A DNA stretch of 25,465 nt from contig JAAMPI010000802.1 in NCBI GenBank assembly GCA_013054445.1, positions 1-25,465 on the forward strand, read 5' to 3'. The stretch comes from Cudoniella acicularis (Eukaryota > Ascomycota > Leotiomycetes > Helotiales > Helotiaceae). The position numbers were made by a program, and so were the translations under genes. How positions within the stretch are numbered: the first letter of the stretch is position 1; each line of letters starts with the position of its first letter. Below the pieces are notes generated by a model that worked only from the letters and a program-made list of their open reading frames with translations, was not told the origin of the DNA and ran no database searches. Positions 1 to 10,354 of the stretch are shown here, piece after piece.

Positions 1-596
1 CAACAGATAAGAATGTAAAAAACTACACTGATATATTCACGAAATCTTGGGGAGTATTCTAGTATTTTAAAAATGATTTTTGGTCAGGTATAGCAAGAGT
101 TGTGTGGTGTTGAAATCGTGTGTTCGCGGCGACCCCCTGTCAAAACATTACTTTACTTTACCGCTGTACCTCCGTATACGTTGATCAAGGCAGGTGCGCA
201 GATTATTGAGCAGGATGCAGCGAAAATCGTAAGTAGGCAAGGTTAATGAGCTATTAATGTACGAAAGGTACTGTACGAAAGTAAGTCTCCCTACCTACAC
301 GATAAGTTACCGAATACGGAGATATCCTATCCTATAGCTGAAGATGAAAACCAACAACGCCATCTCCGTTAATGCCTCAGGTCTCCACTAGGCCTGCAAT
401 GGTAACGAGCCTGGGACCAAAAGTCCGTGTTTTATAGGGTATCGCGAAAACCAAAATCCAATTAATTAGGTGTTGACCACTTCCAACGCTCTACTACTAC
501 ATGAACCCAGTGCTCTTGCTTATCAATTAACTCGTTAATCCAATGGCCTAAATCGCCTGGCCTGGCCTAGCGCCACTGTTTAGTTGGGCGTCGCCT
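1..596. other. Intergenic flank, no gene seen
   Basis: This is the stretch downstream of the P450 gene. It is AT-leaning with scattered stops in all frames, and I see no coding pattern, RNA gene or clear repeat in it. It should contain the 3' UTR of the P450 gene, but no polyadenylation signal can be assigned with confidence. Confidence 0.6.
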
Positions 597-2545
597 TCAG
601 CGCCGCGCCTCCACATCCTCCTTCACCTTGAGCCTCACCGTTGGCCCCTTCTCCAGCGACGTGAAGACATCCCACTGTTCCTGGACCAAGTGGCTGTTTC
701 GCGTATCGATTCCGGGCAGAGAGCCCATCCATCGTCCGCTGTTGTCCACCGGCTCAACATCGAACAGGTAGAAGACGCGAGCCAGCGCAAATGTCATCTC
801 TCGCAGCGCCAGGTTGCGAGCAATGCAATGCCTGGGCCCGAGAGAAAATGGCTGAAAGGCATCCTGGGACAGCTTCACGTCCTCGTGGCTGTAACCGGTG
901 CTCTCATCCGCTATCCAGCGCTCAGGGATGTAGTCGTGCGGCCGGTCAAAATACTTTGCATTGCGAAAGAGGGTGAAGTTGGGAACAGACACCCACATGC
1001 CGCCCGGAAGCTCTTCGTCAATCACCTTGATACCTTCCTCTCCGATGACGCGGGGAATGTTGGAAGGTACTGAAGGGCAGAGTCGCATCGCTTCATCGAG
1101 ACAGGCTCGCAGATATTTGCAATTCTCGGCAGTGTTTGGATGGATGTCTTCCAGCTTAGGAAAACATTTTCTCAGCTCGCCATCCAGCTTTCTCACAACT
1201 CGAGGGTGGTGTGAGAGGTAGAAAAACGTGGTGTTAATTGCAGTTGTTGATGTATCAGATCCTGAAACCAAATTGTCAGCTACTGATTACAGCGAAAAGA
1301 TTGCAGCGCTTACCGGCCATCATCAGCAAAGTTGCTTCTCCAAGGAGCTCATTCTCGCTATAAACAGTCCCAGTCTCATCGTCCTTGTTGTTGATGAGGT
1401 GTGCGAGAATATCTTCAAAGCCTCGCTCCTCCACCGCTTCTTTGTCAGTCTCGAGGTCAGCCCTGTTCATGATACGCTTCTGCGTATAATGTCGGGTGTA
1501 TTGACCCAAGGCATTTGTGGCTTTGAAGAGATGCGGGAAAATCACCCTGTCTAGTGACAGTCGCTTCAATAGAGGCTCTTGTCCAGTCGTCAACAATGTT
1601 AGCAATCATTGAAAATGCAATGTAGCCAAGATTCGTACCATATAAATCCGAACGGCTCGATTATGGACATTTGCCATTGTCTCTCTTCCTTTACCAGCAA
1701 TGAAACCGAACGCCTCGCCGAAGCAAAGACCACCCATTATATCGAGCATGAGGTAGTTGAACTCGTCAGCCATGTTGAAGATTTTCCAATGACTGGATGC
1801 ACCAAAGGACTGACCACCGTTGAGTTTCACGGAGAGCTCTTCAACCTTGGAGGAAATGAAAGGCGCATAGTTCGGTAGAGCCTTTGCAGAAAATGCCTTG
1901 CTCATAATGCGGCGCTTTCTTCTGTGCTCTTCCTTATCCGCCGTGTTGAAGACATTCCTCGCATGCTTGTTGACTCTGAATGCGGAGTAGAATTCTTCCG
2001 GCTTCGAGACATTCTTGTTGAAACCATAAATGTCTGCCTCGCGTAAGTGCTGGGATGCAGTGTTGATTCTTTGCTAACATACCGTTGAGAGCCCTCACAT
2101 CGTTGATCGAAAGCTTGTTGGGCGAGTAGCGAACCTTCTCCCCTTTTATGGTTTGGTCAGTTTGGTGCAAATGAAATTCCTCAATGGGTTCATGATCTTA
2201 CCATATTTATTATGAAGGCGGTAGAGATAATGGTGAAAGTCGCCTTTCCATGCATGATACAACACCGGAAGCCCACAGATTCTCGAGATAATTGGACCTG
2301 GATACTTCTTGTATGGATGCAGGGCTAGGCGATAAAAAACAACGACGAATACCTATCAACGCGTCAACAGTCGGTTCTTTTCTGATATCTCAAGGCGGCG
2401 TTCAAAGCGACATCTTTCTCAGTATTTTGTTCAAGGAGTCTCAACTCACCCATAGCGTCAATCCTATGGCTACGATGGCCGCCACTCCAAGCGGGGAAGC
2501 AAGCGAATTATCGTCCAGAAATCGTCGCATCTGACTAAGTGCCAT
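597..2545 (-). CDS. Cytochrome P450 monooxygenase, membrane-anchored, six exons
   Basis: Haem-thiolate monooxygenase expected at the ER membrane. Exons by hand: 2545-2450, 2352-2202, 2142-2083, 2033-1639, 1575-1314 and 1261-597, joining in frame to about 542 aa. The start ATG sits in a good context (CCAACCATGG). An N-terminal membrane anchor lies at about residues 19-40, followed by the YPGP hinge. The I-helix motif AGSDT (about 321-325) is created exactly by the last splice. Further marks are the K-helix EAMR (378-381), PERW (434-437) and the haem loop FSLGPRHCIA with Cys about 467; the usual Gly two residues after Cys is Ala here. Length and motifs fit an intact fungal P450; the CYP family and substrate cannot be given. 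The one weak point is the fourth intron (1576-1638), which must remove an in-frame TGA at 1606-1608. Its donor GTACGA and branch-like GCTAAC are acceptable, but the acceptor is ambiguous (GAG at 1576 or AAG at 1564). The gene diverges from the MFS gene to its right. Confidence 0.9.
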
Positions 2546-2679
2546 GGTTGGAACTTCCTTTCAGAGACGAGAAATTTTTCTTCTCTTTTCCACTTTTGCC
2601 TTCAGCAACGTTTAAGGAACAAGGCATATTATTAATTCTGAATGACAAGCTCGGCCGTTAAGTTACGGCTAAAATTTTA

Positions 2680-2693
2680 GCATCACGTGATGC
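2680..2693. promoter_or_regulatory. Perfect palindrome with CACGTG core
   Basis: GCATCACGTGATGC is a perfect 14-base inverted repeat centred on CACGTG, the core bound by bHLH factors (Cbf1-type) and some bZIP factors. It lies 135 bases upstream of the P450 start. The palindrome is seen directly; regulatory use is inferred. Confidence 0.45.
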
Positions 2694-2776
2694 ACCTCCA
2701 TTTTCAGTCAACTAAAGAAATAATATCCAGCAACGAGGCATCGTGTCAAAGATCTTGCATCAGACAGCCCTGGAGA

Positions 2777-3350
2777 GCTGCAGTCAGGGAGGCGAAACTC
2801 CGAAATGTGTTATCGCCGACAATAATTTTCTTGGAAGAGCGCAACGAGCATGTGGAACTCCTCATTCGTTGGTTTTAAGACCGAGTATCTCTAAATTCCA
2901 TTAAGAAATGATCGTAGGTCAAATTTTAAGCTTTAAGGTTGGCCAACTTGCCCGTCACTCAACCGCCAACAGCTGCAGTCATGTTTCATGTGGGGTGCTT
3001 CCCCGTCCAGCCACTGCAGTTAGGTTTCCAAGTAGTCTCCGCTTTAGAAGTTGGTTAGTATACTGATAAGGGTAGCTGCAGTCAGAGTTGTAAGGTATGC
3101 AGGCTATGCCTTAGGTCAACAGTCCGTCCAGTCTCCGCGGTCAGATTTCCGATTTAGGCCTCATGTTGCTACAACGAGATGAACACCTGCAGTCAGGGTC
3201 ACAAGTTTATCACGCCTCCATGACATTCTTAATGTATCCTGACAGTTGGCCTTATCTTCTGCTAATGTAACTCTGTGGCCTTGATAAAAAAAAAAATCAT
3301 ATCGAGAGATCCACAGGATATGCTTCCTCCTGCAGCTGTCAGGTCTTTCT
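2777..3350. repeat. Degenerate CTGCAGTCAGG repeat, about seven copies
   Basis: Related motifs start near 2777, 2972, 3013, 3075, 3136, 3187 and 3332. A working consensus is CTGCAGTCAGRTTTCC. Five successive copies (2972-3187) are 41-62 bases apart. Two copies (3013, 3136) share a longer upstream piece, CGTCCAG, suggesting a decayed tandem unit rather than chance PstI-like hexamers. It lies entirely within the divergent promoter spacer, so either a diverged minisatellite or an array of transcription-factor sites would fit. Confidence 0.5.
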
Positions 3351-3494
3351 ACTAGGGATGTTTCCTCGGCGTTAACATTAAATCGCCCGATAACGAAATC
3401 CGCCTCGAGCCCCTATTCAACAACTCGAATACTCAATTGCTGTCCTATGCAGACCAAAGAAAACATTGTATGCGCTGACTTGAACGAAATCAAA

Positions 3495-5111
3495 ATGGTA
3501 TCTGATACAGAAGTGGTTAGTCATCAATCAGGCCGAGAAGAGACTGGAAGAACCTCCAAAGCTAATGATGAAAGGTCGGATCAAACATCTTGGCGGTCGA
3601 CCTGGCGAAGGAGAGCCACGATACCTCGGCCCCAGGCGAGTTGGGGAAAGAAACCCAACCTGCACCCACTCCAACAGCTGCTCAGTCTGCCCCAGCACCA
3701 ATTCAACCTCCCAATGGAGGAATCGAGGCCTGGCTTTTTGTCCTCGCCGGGTTCTTCATTTTCGTAAACTCTTGGTAACTCGCCATCCCAAACAGATATT
3801 GTCACTTTACTAACAAGCTTCAAGGGGAATCTCTAGCACCTTTGGTGTTTTCCTGGAATACTATCGAACAGAACTGCTACCAGACAAGCCCTCTTCAACA
3901 CTGGCATGGGTCGGCAGCGTCCAATCGACATTCGTCACCATCGTCGGTGTCCTTACGGGCCCCTTGACTGACCGCGGCTACCTCCGACCTGTCATGATAA
4001 TCGGACACTCCATGGTCGTGTTCGGCATGTTCATGATCTCGCTTTCAACCAAGTACTACCAAGTTATACTCGCTCAAGGCTTCTGCGTCGGGCTCGGAGC
4101 CGGCGCCATCAACAGTAACCAGCCTTTTCCTTTGTTCCTCCTAAATGATTTTGCTGTGAAGCGAACTCCGCAGACGTTTAACCTGCTCGGCAGCTGCTCA
4201 TCTGTTCCTAGTGAGAAGAAATACCATACTAATTTACTGTAGTCCCCGCTTTCGCCGTCATCTCCTCTAAGTTCACTACTCGGCGACCCCTCGCACTAGG
4301 CATGGCTTCAACAGGCGCAAGCATCGGCGGCATCATCTTCCCCATCATGTTCCGCCGCCTCACACCCACCGTTGGCTTCGGCTGGGCCGTACGAGCCATC
4401 GCCTTTGTTAACCTCGGCGTCTCCATCCCCACCCTCTTTATCCTCTGTCGAAAGCCGGGGACACGCGCCCCAAAAGCACGTACAGTCATAGACCCGCGAG
4501 CTTTCCGAGAGCCTATTTTCGGGACGTTTGTCATCGCACTTTTCTTCCAATTCCTAGCGTACTATATTCCGCTGTTTTACATAACGACCTATGCTCGTGT
4601 CAAAGTCGGCACAACCGTCGACTTCGCATTCTACCTCCTTGCCATCAGCAACGGGGCTTCGTTCTTTGGCCGCACATTACCCTATCTCCTCGGCTCACGC
4701 GTTACTCCAATCCAGATCCTCATCTTCTGGGACACAGTGGGCATCATACTGCTATTTTCCTGGATTTCTGTGCGCACCACGGCAGGCATGGTCGTATGGA
4801 CCATAGCCTGGGGGTTCCTGTCCGGCGTTCTTGTCACGGCGCCAGCGGCTAGCACGGCGCATCCGACGCTCAGCCCTAGTCTGGATGTTATTGGTGCGAG
4901 GCTGGGGATGAGTTGGGCTATGGCGAGTGTGGGTGTGTTGATTGGGGCGCCAATTGCGGGGGCGCTGGCGGATGTTGCGAGAAAGGAGTTTGTGGATGCG
5001 CAGGCTTTTGCGGGCGCTGTGATGGCTGCGGCCGTTGTTCTGTTGATTGTGCCGCTTGTGGCAGCCCATAGGTTTAATAGGAGGAAGGTGGAGAATGACG
5101 GGAGTGCTTGA
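3495..5111 (+). CDS. MFS transporter, monocarboxylate-permease (SLC16/Mch) type
   Basis: Plasma-membrane or vacuolar secondary transporter of the fungal monocarboxylate-transporter-like branch, whose members carry diverse small molecules (riboflavin for yeast Mch5), so the substrate is open. Exons by hand: 3495-3515, 3575-3774, 3825-4114 and 4243-5111, giving 459 aa in frame. The first helix has the family signature PPNGGIEAWLFVLAGFF followed by NSWG, the W codon being split by the 3775-3824 intron with its TACTAAC branch point. Joining 4114 to 4243 rebuilds the typical GLGAG...FTTRRPLALGM stretch. The cytosolic N-terminus is Pro/Ala/Thr-rich, and the C-terminus ends soon after the last helix. 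The first exon and its 59-base intron (GTTAGT donor, GCTAAT branch) are less certain; an upstream in-frame ATG at 3447 would add 16 residues. It diverges from the P450 gene. Confidence 0.85.
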
Positions 5112-5734
5112 GATGAATCTTCTTGTGAAGGTTGGTCGAAGATGAGGAGAGTTGTAACACGAGATAGTGGAATCAATGAGTGCATACAATCGATGGAAGC
5201 TGCTGGGTAAAAGATTGATGATATTGATGATCAAATGGAAGTTTGTTATCTAGGCTATTATGGCCATACATGTATGACTGTATAGAAATTGGATTAAGCA
5301 GTCTGTACCAAGGAATCTTTTGATTTTCCATAGACTGACATCCTGATTGACGGCTACCTGGTGATTGTTGATTCTGATTAATGATGGGACAGGTAAGTTA
5401 CATACGTATCGGTGGCTTCTCTTGGTCACAGAAGAAAATATAAAATTGAGACAATATGTAATTCAAAATAACTCGAGGATGTTGAGGCTTTCTGGTGTGG
5501 ACCTCTTAGACATTGTTCAATATGGTATGGTTACGCACCTTATAAGTACGCATAGTATAACCAACAGTTTTTCCACAATTATTGTACTTGTTCAAGGAGT
5601 ACCCATGCTTAGTCACTGCAGATCTATTGTGCAAAAGCTCATTTTTACGATGTGTTCAAGAACAGCCTGTATCGACACTTCTCCCCCAGCTTCAAAGAAG
5701 ACCTCGTCACTTCTTCTCCAATACAATTCCCAAT
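5112..5734. other. Convergent intergenic region
   Basis: This spacer lies between the 3' ends of the MFS gene and the DUF3237 gene and should hold both 3' UTRs. An open frame on the + strand (5365-5778) runs into the DUF3237 coding region, but its translation has no recognisable domain. I see no repeat or RNA gene. Confidence 0.5.
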
Positions 5735-6320
5735 CTAACACAACGGCCCCGGCAGCACCTTACTCAACCGATACGTAATATAGCTCACGGTCTCCGCATT
5801 ATCACTCGGACTTAATTGTATATTCGCCACAAACTGACTCGTCGTCAAATCCGCATATTTCCCGTTCTCCCCCGCCTGAAAATTCCACGTGCTCACAGTC
5901 TCAATCTCGCCCCACTGCGTCGGAGCCGTCCCACTCTTATTTGAAAGTATATCTTGTACATGCGTCGTATTTGCCAACAAACCAACGGAATTGACGCCGA
6001 TGTAGACCCCGTCGTCAGTTTTGAGGAGGCCCCGCGCGTTGAGTGTGTAGGGGCCCGGAGAGGAAATGGTGTTGAAGTCGTCGATGTGGACGGTGCTTGC
6101 GTTGAGGGTTAGGTTGTAGGAGGGCAGGGAGGTGAGACTCCCGATACCGTTGCCATTTGCGAGGGTGCCGCTTGTGGTGAGGGGGCCGACAGGGTAGAGT
6201 GCGAAGATACGGAGCTTGAAGTGGTTAGTGAAAGGTTTCGAAGCTGGGGAGCGAGTCAATCTTGAAACTTGCTTTGAGGACTAGCGCTGGTATCAGCGTG
6301 TTGAACCCGCATTGCACCAT
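5735..6320 (-). CDS. DUF3237-family protein
   Basis: Small beta-rich protein whose biochemical role is not known. Two exons are proposed: 6320-6273 and 6214-5735, giving 175 aa, a usual size for the family. The core has the expected layout: a first strand LRIFALYPVGPL, a run around GTLANGNGIGSL, then the hallmark LNARGLLKTDDGVYIGVNSVG, which matches the family's alternating pattern ending in a 'TDDG..I.V...G' turn, and a C-terminal strand ending YRLSKVLPG. The reading frame changes near 6245, and the best repair is a 58-base GC-AG intron (donor GCAAGT at 6272, branch CACTAAC, acceptor CAAG). A TATA box sits about 90 bases upstream of the start. The very N-terminus could be wrong. It lies between two transporter genes, among oxidative enzymes. 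Confidence 0.75.
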
Positions 6321-7286
6321 TTTGATAAATCGCTTGTACGTGTGTATTTCAGGAGAGGAGATTGTGATTGGAGGAGTTGGAACTAAAGATTTAGGATGGC
6401 AATATGGACGCTTTTATACGTGGTGAGGTTCACTTGGTCTGCTGTGATGTGATGTCTTCCATGAAAGCTTGAAAGCCAAAAGCTTCTGACTTCAATGAGA
6501 CCGATCGCGCATCTCACCGGTCTTCATTTTTGGTGGGCGAAAATGATCAGCGCCGGTGCCTGACAAGTGCATAAGTGAGACGTGCGGGGAACTCGTCATT
6601 TGGTCTGCAGATTCAGGTACCTGGAAGCCGAATTATTTCCCTGGGCTAAAATCTGACTGCTTTTTACAGGATGTGGAGTTTTGATCCGGGAATTTTTGGG
6701 GGATTTACGGTAACAACTAGGGTTATGCTAAATTTCTGTGATATAAGTTTGTCACATGAAAGACTGTTTGTGTGAGAAGCAGCATAAGTAAAACTACCCA
6801 AGCGAGGTTCATTGCGCTGGTGAGAAGTAGTTGGGTAAGTGACTCCAGTATTTCCAAGACGCCTTCCATACCATTGGCAGAGAAAACAAAACTGCTTCCA
6901 ACACTCAATTACGTGCCGGGGAGCAATGTCACAGGCAAGTTTTGGCTTGAAGATTTAAAAGTTCGGAAGATGCTGGGCCGCTTTGCGGTTAATTTATCAT
7001 GTGAGGAAGGAGGTGGAGGGTAGTAGAAGAGTATATAATATTATAAAATTTAGTTGTTGAGAAGTGAAGTGAAATTCCTTTGTCCTCAGTCCCGATAGTA
7101 AATATTTTACACTCAGACGGGGAAAACTTATTTGTGATAAGTCCCTCAGTCCTTAGTCCTACAGTGCCTCTGAGATTATAAATATGCAGGTTGCTCATTC
7201 TCCTCTTTGACGAATGGTTTGCGAATTGGTGACACTCAGCAGCATTGAAATTGCATTCATTCAGCATGCCCTTTCAAATATTGCCT
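6321..7286. other. Intergenic region between DUF3237 and DHA1 genes
   Basis: It holds the DUF3237 promoter on the left side and the 3' UTR of the DHA1 transporter on the right. Short open frames occur on both strands near 6720-7020 but show no domain, no splice-supported extension and low complexity. Nothing else is recognised. Confidence 0.5.
6411..6418 (-). promoter_or_regulatory. TATA box of the DUF3237 gene
   Basis: The minus strand reads TATAAAAG about 91 bases before the proposed ATG at 6320, a reasonable distance for a TATA element plus a short 5' UTR. It supports the proposed gene start. Confidence 0.45.
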
Positions 7287-9177
7287 TCAGACATCGTGCC
7301 GAGCGTTCTTGCTCATGTGCCGGATCTTTCCACCATACTAATTTCAATCAGCTTGAGCGGTCAACTCTTAAAGTCTCTCAAGAACTTACGTAGTAGAAGA
7401 CGAAAGGAATGGGGATGAAACATATTGCGATGCCACCGAGGAGGGAATTACCACCGCCAATGCCAAGTCGATGGAAGAGCGCTCGTGCCTAGTCGCGATT
7501 CCTGATTAGCTAGCTATATGCTAAGAAGGGATTTTCTCTGTAACGTACAAAAAGTGGGAACGTCCCACCAAATGAGGCGCGGAAAAGTGCGTTGCCTGCA
7601 AATATCGATGCCGCATACTCAGGGTATGTCATCCCAAGATAATTGAGCACCGCGTTGAACAATGTGACGACCCCAACAGTGAAGAAACTAGAGCCGATAA
7701 TGGGCATAATCCAGTGCATACTCTTCCGTGCTGACCAGCCGTACCAGAATAGGCAGATTGGAAGAGAGGCAGATCCAAAGAAGGCTGGTGGAAGTAACAT
7801 CTCGGGCTTAAAGTTTGGCTTGGTGAATCTCGGGACTATACCATATCTGATCCATGTTAGGAAGAGAGGTACGGTGACGACTCCACCAACAAAGATACCT
7901 AGAAAGGCTAGTCCCTGTGCACCGAGACCAAAGCCATAGATGTCACCAAACACCAGGGGGAATGACTCGAACCAGGTGAAGAGCACTCCGTACAGAAGCG
8001 CCGTATAGAGGTCCATGAGGAAAACAATGGGCTCCGAGAAAGTCAGCGTAAATGCCCTGCCGAGAACAATCAAATGATCTCTCATCGTATGATGCTCAGC
8101 ATCAATCTCAGACTGGCTTCTCAAACGATCATCTCCCGTCGCTTTCCTCAATCGCTTCGCTCTCCTGTACAGAATATTCGCTGCACTGGTTTCAGGGAGG
8201 AGGAAAAACAGCAAAACTAGTACAAGTGTGCACAGCCATGTAAACACCCAGATCGTCCATCGCCATCCCTTCACTGGAGCCACATATCCGCCAACGATTG
8301 GGCCAAAGACAGGGCCACAGACTCCGAACGATGCCCAGATGCATATTCCGTATGCTACCTTAGCAGGCTCATACATATCCGCAATGGTAGCACCGCCAGT
8401 TGCCAACGACGGGCTCCCACAAAAGCCAGCTAGCCATCGGAAAACGAGAAACATTGGCATATTTACGGCGAAGCCGGTTGGGAGCTGAAGCAAGACGAAT
8501 GCGAGGAGCGTCCAGAAATAAATCCCGCCGCGTCCGAGTTTTGGCATCTCCGACATGGGAGACCATAGCATTGGACCGACACCGTATCCACTAGTATAAG
8601 CCGGTTAGCAATAGTCATCTTTCAGAGGTCGACTTCAAAGTAAAATGGTGGTGGTTTTCTTACAGGGTAAAAAGGGAGAGGCCCAGTGTTGCTACAGTAG
8701 TGCTGACACCAAAGTCTTCCATGATGCTTGTCTCGCCAGGAACGTAGATGGAACTCGCGATGTAGACTGAGAAGTTGAGGATGCACATTTGGAAACCGAC
8801 CAGCAATTTCCAGCTGCTGGGCCAATTCTGGGGATTCTGAAATTTGTGTGAGAAGCTTTTGTCGCTTGGAAGAAATAGGGGCAGGTACTTGCCTCTGGAT
8901 CATCTGGGCCATACCAGTCTACCAGATGGATCTCTTTGCCATTTTCTACAACATTCTTTGCACTCAGTTGCTGCGGATCGGCGTTCTCCGTATCTGACTC
9001 TTTCGAGGAGTTACGGGCTGCTTGCTCTCCTGGCGGCGTGGTTGTTGACGGGGTGTTCCGTGAAAGTGACTTCTTCCACAGTGAAGGATCAATCTCGTCA
9101 GAGTATCGAAACAGTTTATTGCTGGATAGAAACCGGACGAGATGGCCAAATTGGGTATCTCGGAATTGCGTGGTCAT
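7287..9177 (-). CDS. MFS drug/H+ antiporter, DHA1 family
   Basis: Twelve-helix proton antiporter of the fungal DHA1 multidrug/polyamine type, expected in the plasma membrane to export toxic compounds or a cluster product. Exons by hand: 9177-8893, 8836-8664, 8590-7549, 7488-7390 and 7337-7287, closing in frame to 549 aa. A roughly 95-residue hydrophilic N-terminus is followed by the diagnostic DDPENPQNWPSSWKLL entry to helix 1, a motif-A region (GPMLWSPMSEMPKLGRG), the antiporter motif C (GVCGPVFGPIVGG), and a final-exon tail YGGKIRHMSKNARHDV typical of the family. The first intron (8837-8892) uses a GC donor (GAG/GCAAGT) and TTTCAG acceptor; only this choice rebuilds the conserved NPQNW motif in frame. 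The start ATG follows CAACAAC. It is divergent from the broken flavin oxidoreductase gene. Confidence 0.9.
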
Positions 9178-10354
9178 GTTGTTGTGCGCGTAGGAAGGAA
9201 AGCGTTGTTGCAATGATGTTGAATGAATATGCTTCTCTCCCCGAGGTAGAAGCTGTTGATGGGGTAAGCAACTGCCACCATCGAAAAAATAGAGTTTACG
9301 TACTACCCCCTCCCCCCTGTTCTTTGCTGCTACTATTGCGATACCGTCTAGCACCCCACTTCTCTTTCCACCAGGCACCTGACTAATGCCTGAAATCGCC
9401 CAGAAGAGTAAAATTAGCATAATTGAAGCTATTCCCACGATTCTTTCTATATTATAAGTATATACTTTAGATCTTCGTGAACCCTTTTCCTTCGATAAGA
9501 TTACTTAGTAAGGGGCCCTCTTTATTCTCCCCTACTTTTCATAGTATTACGAAGGATATGAAATTAAATAATATATACCTTTTATAGTGCTGGCTATAGA
9601 GGTGAAAGAATGTAAAGTGGAACTATAAGTGGGGTGCTTAGGGGTGGTGATAAAGTGGCAACAAAGTGGCAAAATAACATCTGAACCGGGGAGAGGGGGT
9701 AGTAGGAATGCCCATCGAACTTAGTGGATGTTAAAAGTGGGGTCCCGGCGGCGATCTACGGTTAGTTGCCGAATCTGAAACTGATGGGCCAGGGGATGTC
9801 GGCTTTTAGCCTGCCATTGGATGAGTCATAAATCGATTTCGGCGATAACGAGAGCGGTTGTTATGCCTGAATGTTCTCCCAATGAGAAGTCAGTTTGCTT
9901 CTCCGTTCCTGACGTTATATTGATATGCACCTCTCGGGATTAGCGGAGTTAGATGGGAATACTCGGAATTACAGTTCAAGCTCACGTCCTCATTTTCGAA
10001 ACAACTCCTCGGTCACGTGTGATCTCTCCATCGTAATTACGACTATTAATTAATGTTGTATCACGGAGTGCAAGTGAGGATTGGCAGACCAATTGCCATT
10101 TCAGTAGCACTTCAGGGACGGATCCTGGTCAGGTGGTCTAGGCCTGACAATTGCATGTCAGATTGTAAGCGGATACACGAGTAGTCATATTCATCAAGAA
10201 TCGAGTTCAGCGTACCTGACAGTAGTTTGGCTTATACAACAGATATGAAATTTGGGTTCATCTGGTTTGGCTATTGGCGAGAGCCTGAATGATATTGTCC
10301 TCCCGAAGTTGAAAAATTCTTAGAAATTACTACGATGCTCTAACTGCTACAACT
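9178..10354. other. Divergent intergenic region
   Basis: This 1.2 kb spacer separates the starts of the DHA1 gene (-) and the flavin oxidoreductase gene (+). It is AT-rich in places (around 9450-9600) with a 12-base palindrome AAGTATATACTT at 9456-9467 and one CACGTG at about 10014. The open frames here on the + strand are reverse-strand shadows of the DHA1 first exon or lack any domain. No further gene is seen. Confidence 0.5.

Larger units (their letters stand above)
2546..3494. promoter_or_regulatory. Shared divergent promoter region of the P450 and MFS genes
   Basis: About 950 bases separate the starts of two divergently transcribed genes, so this spacer should hold both promoters. It has no convincing coding frame. 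It contains a 14-base perfect palindrome with a CACGTG core (2680-2693) and a family of degenerate CTGCAGTCAGG motifs between about 2777 and 3350, each listed separately. A short poly-A run lies near 3286. That the two genes are co-regulated is inference from the layout. Confidence 0.5.

Noticed and set aside
690..1554. Several + strand frames opposite the P450
   Set aside because: They are reverse-strand shadows of P450 exons, whose own strand carries all diagnostic motifs.
5365..5778. Open frame of 137 codons on the + strand
   Set aside because: It overlaps the end of the DUF3237 coding region, has no recognisable domain and no splice-supported extension; probably chance.
8844..9386. Open frame of 180 codons on the + strand
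   Set aside because: It is antisense to the DHA1 first exon and the translation looks like shadow sequence.
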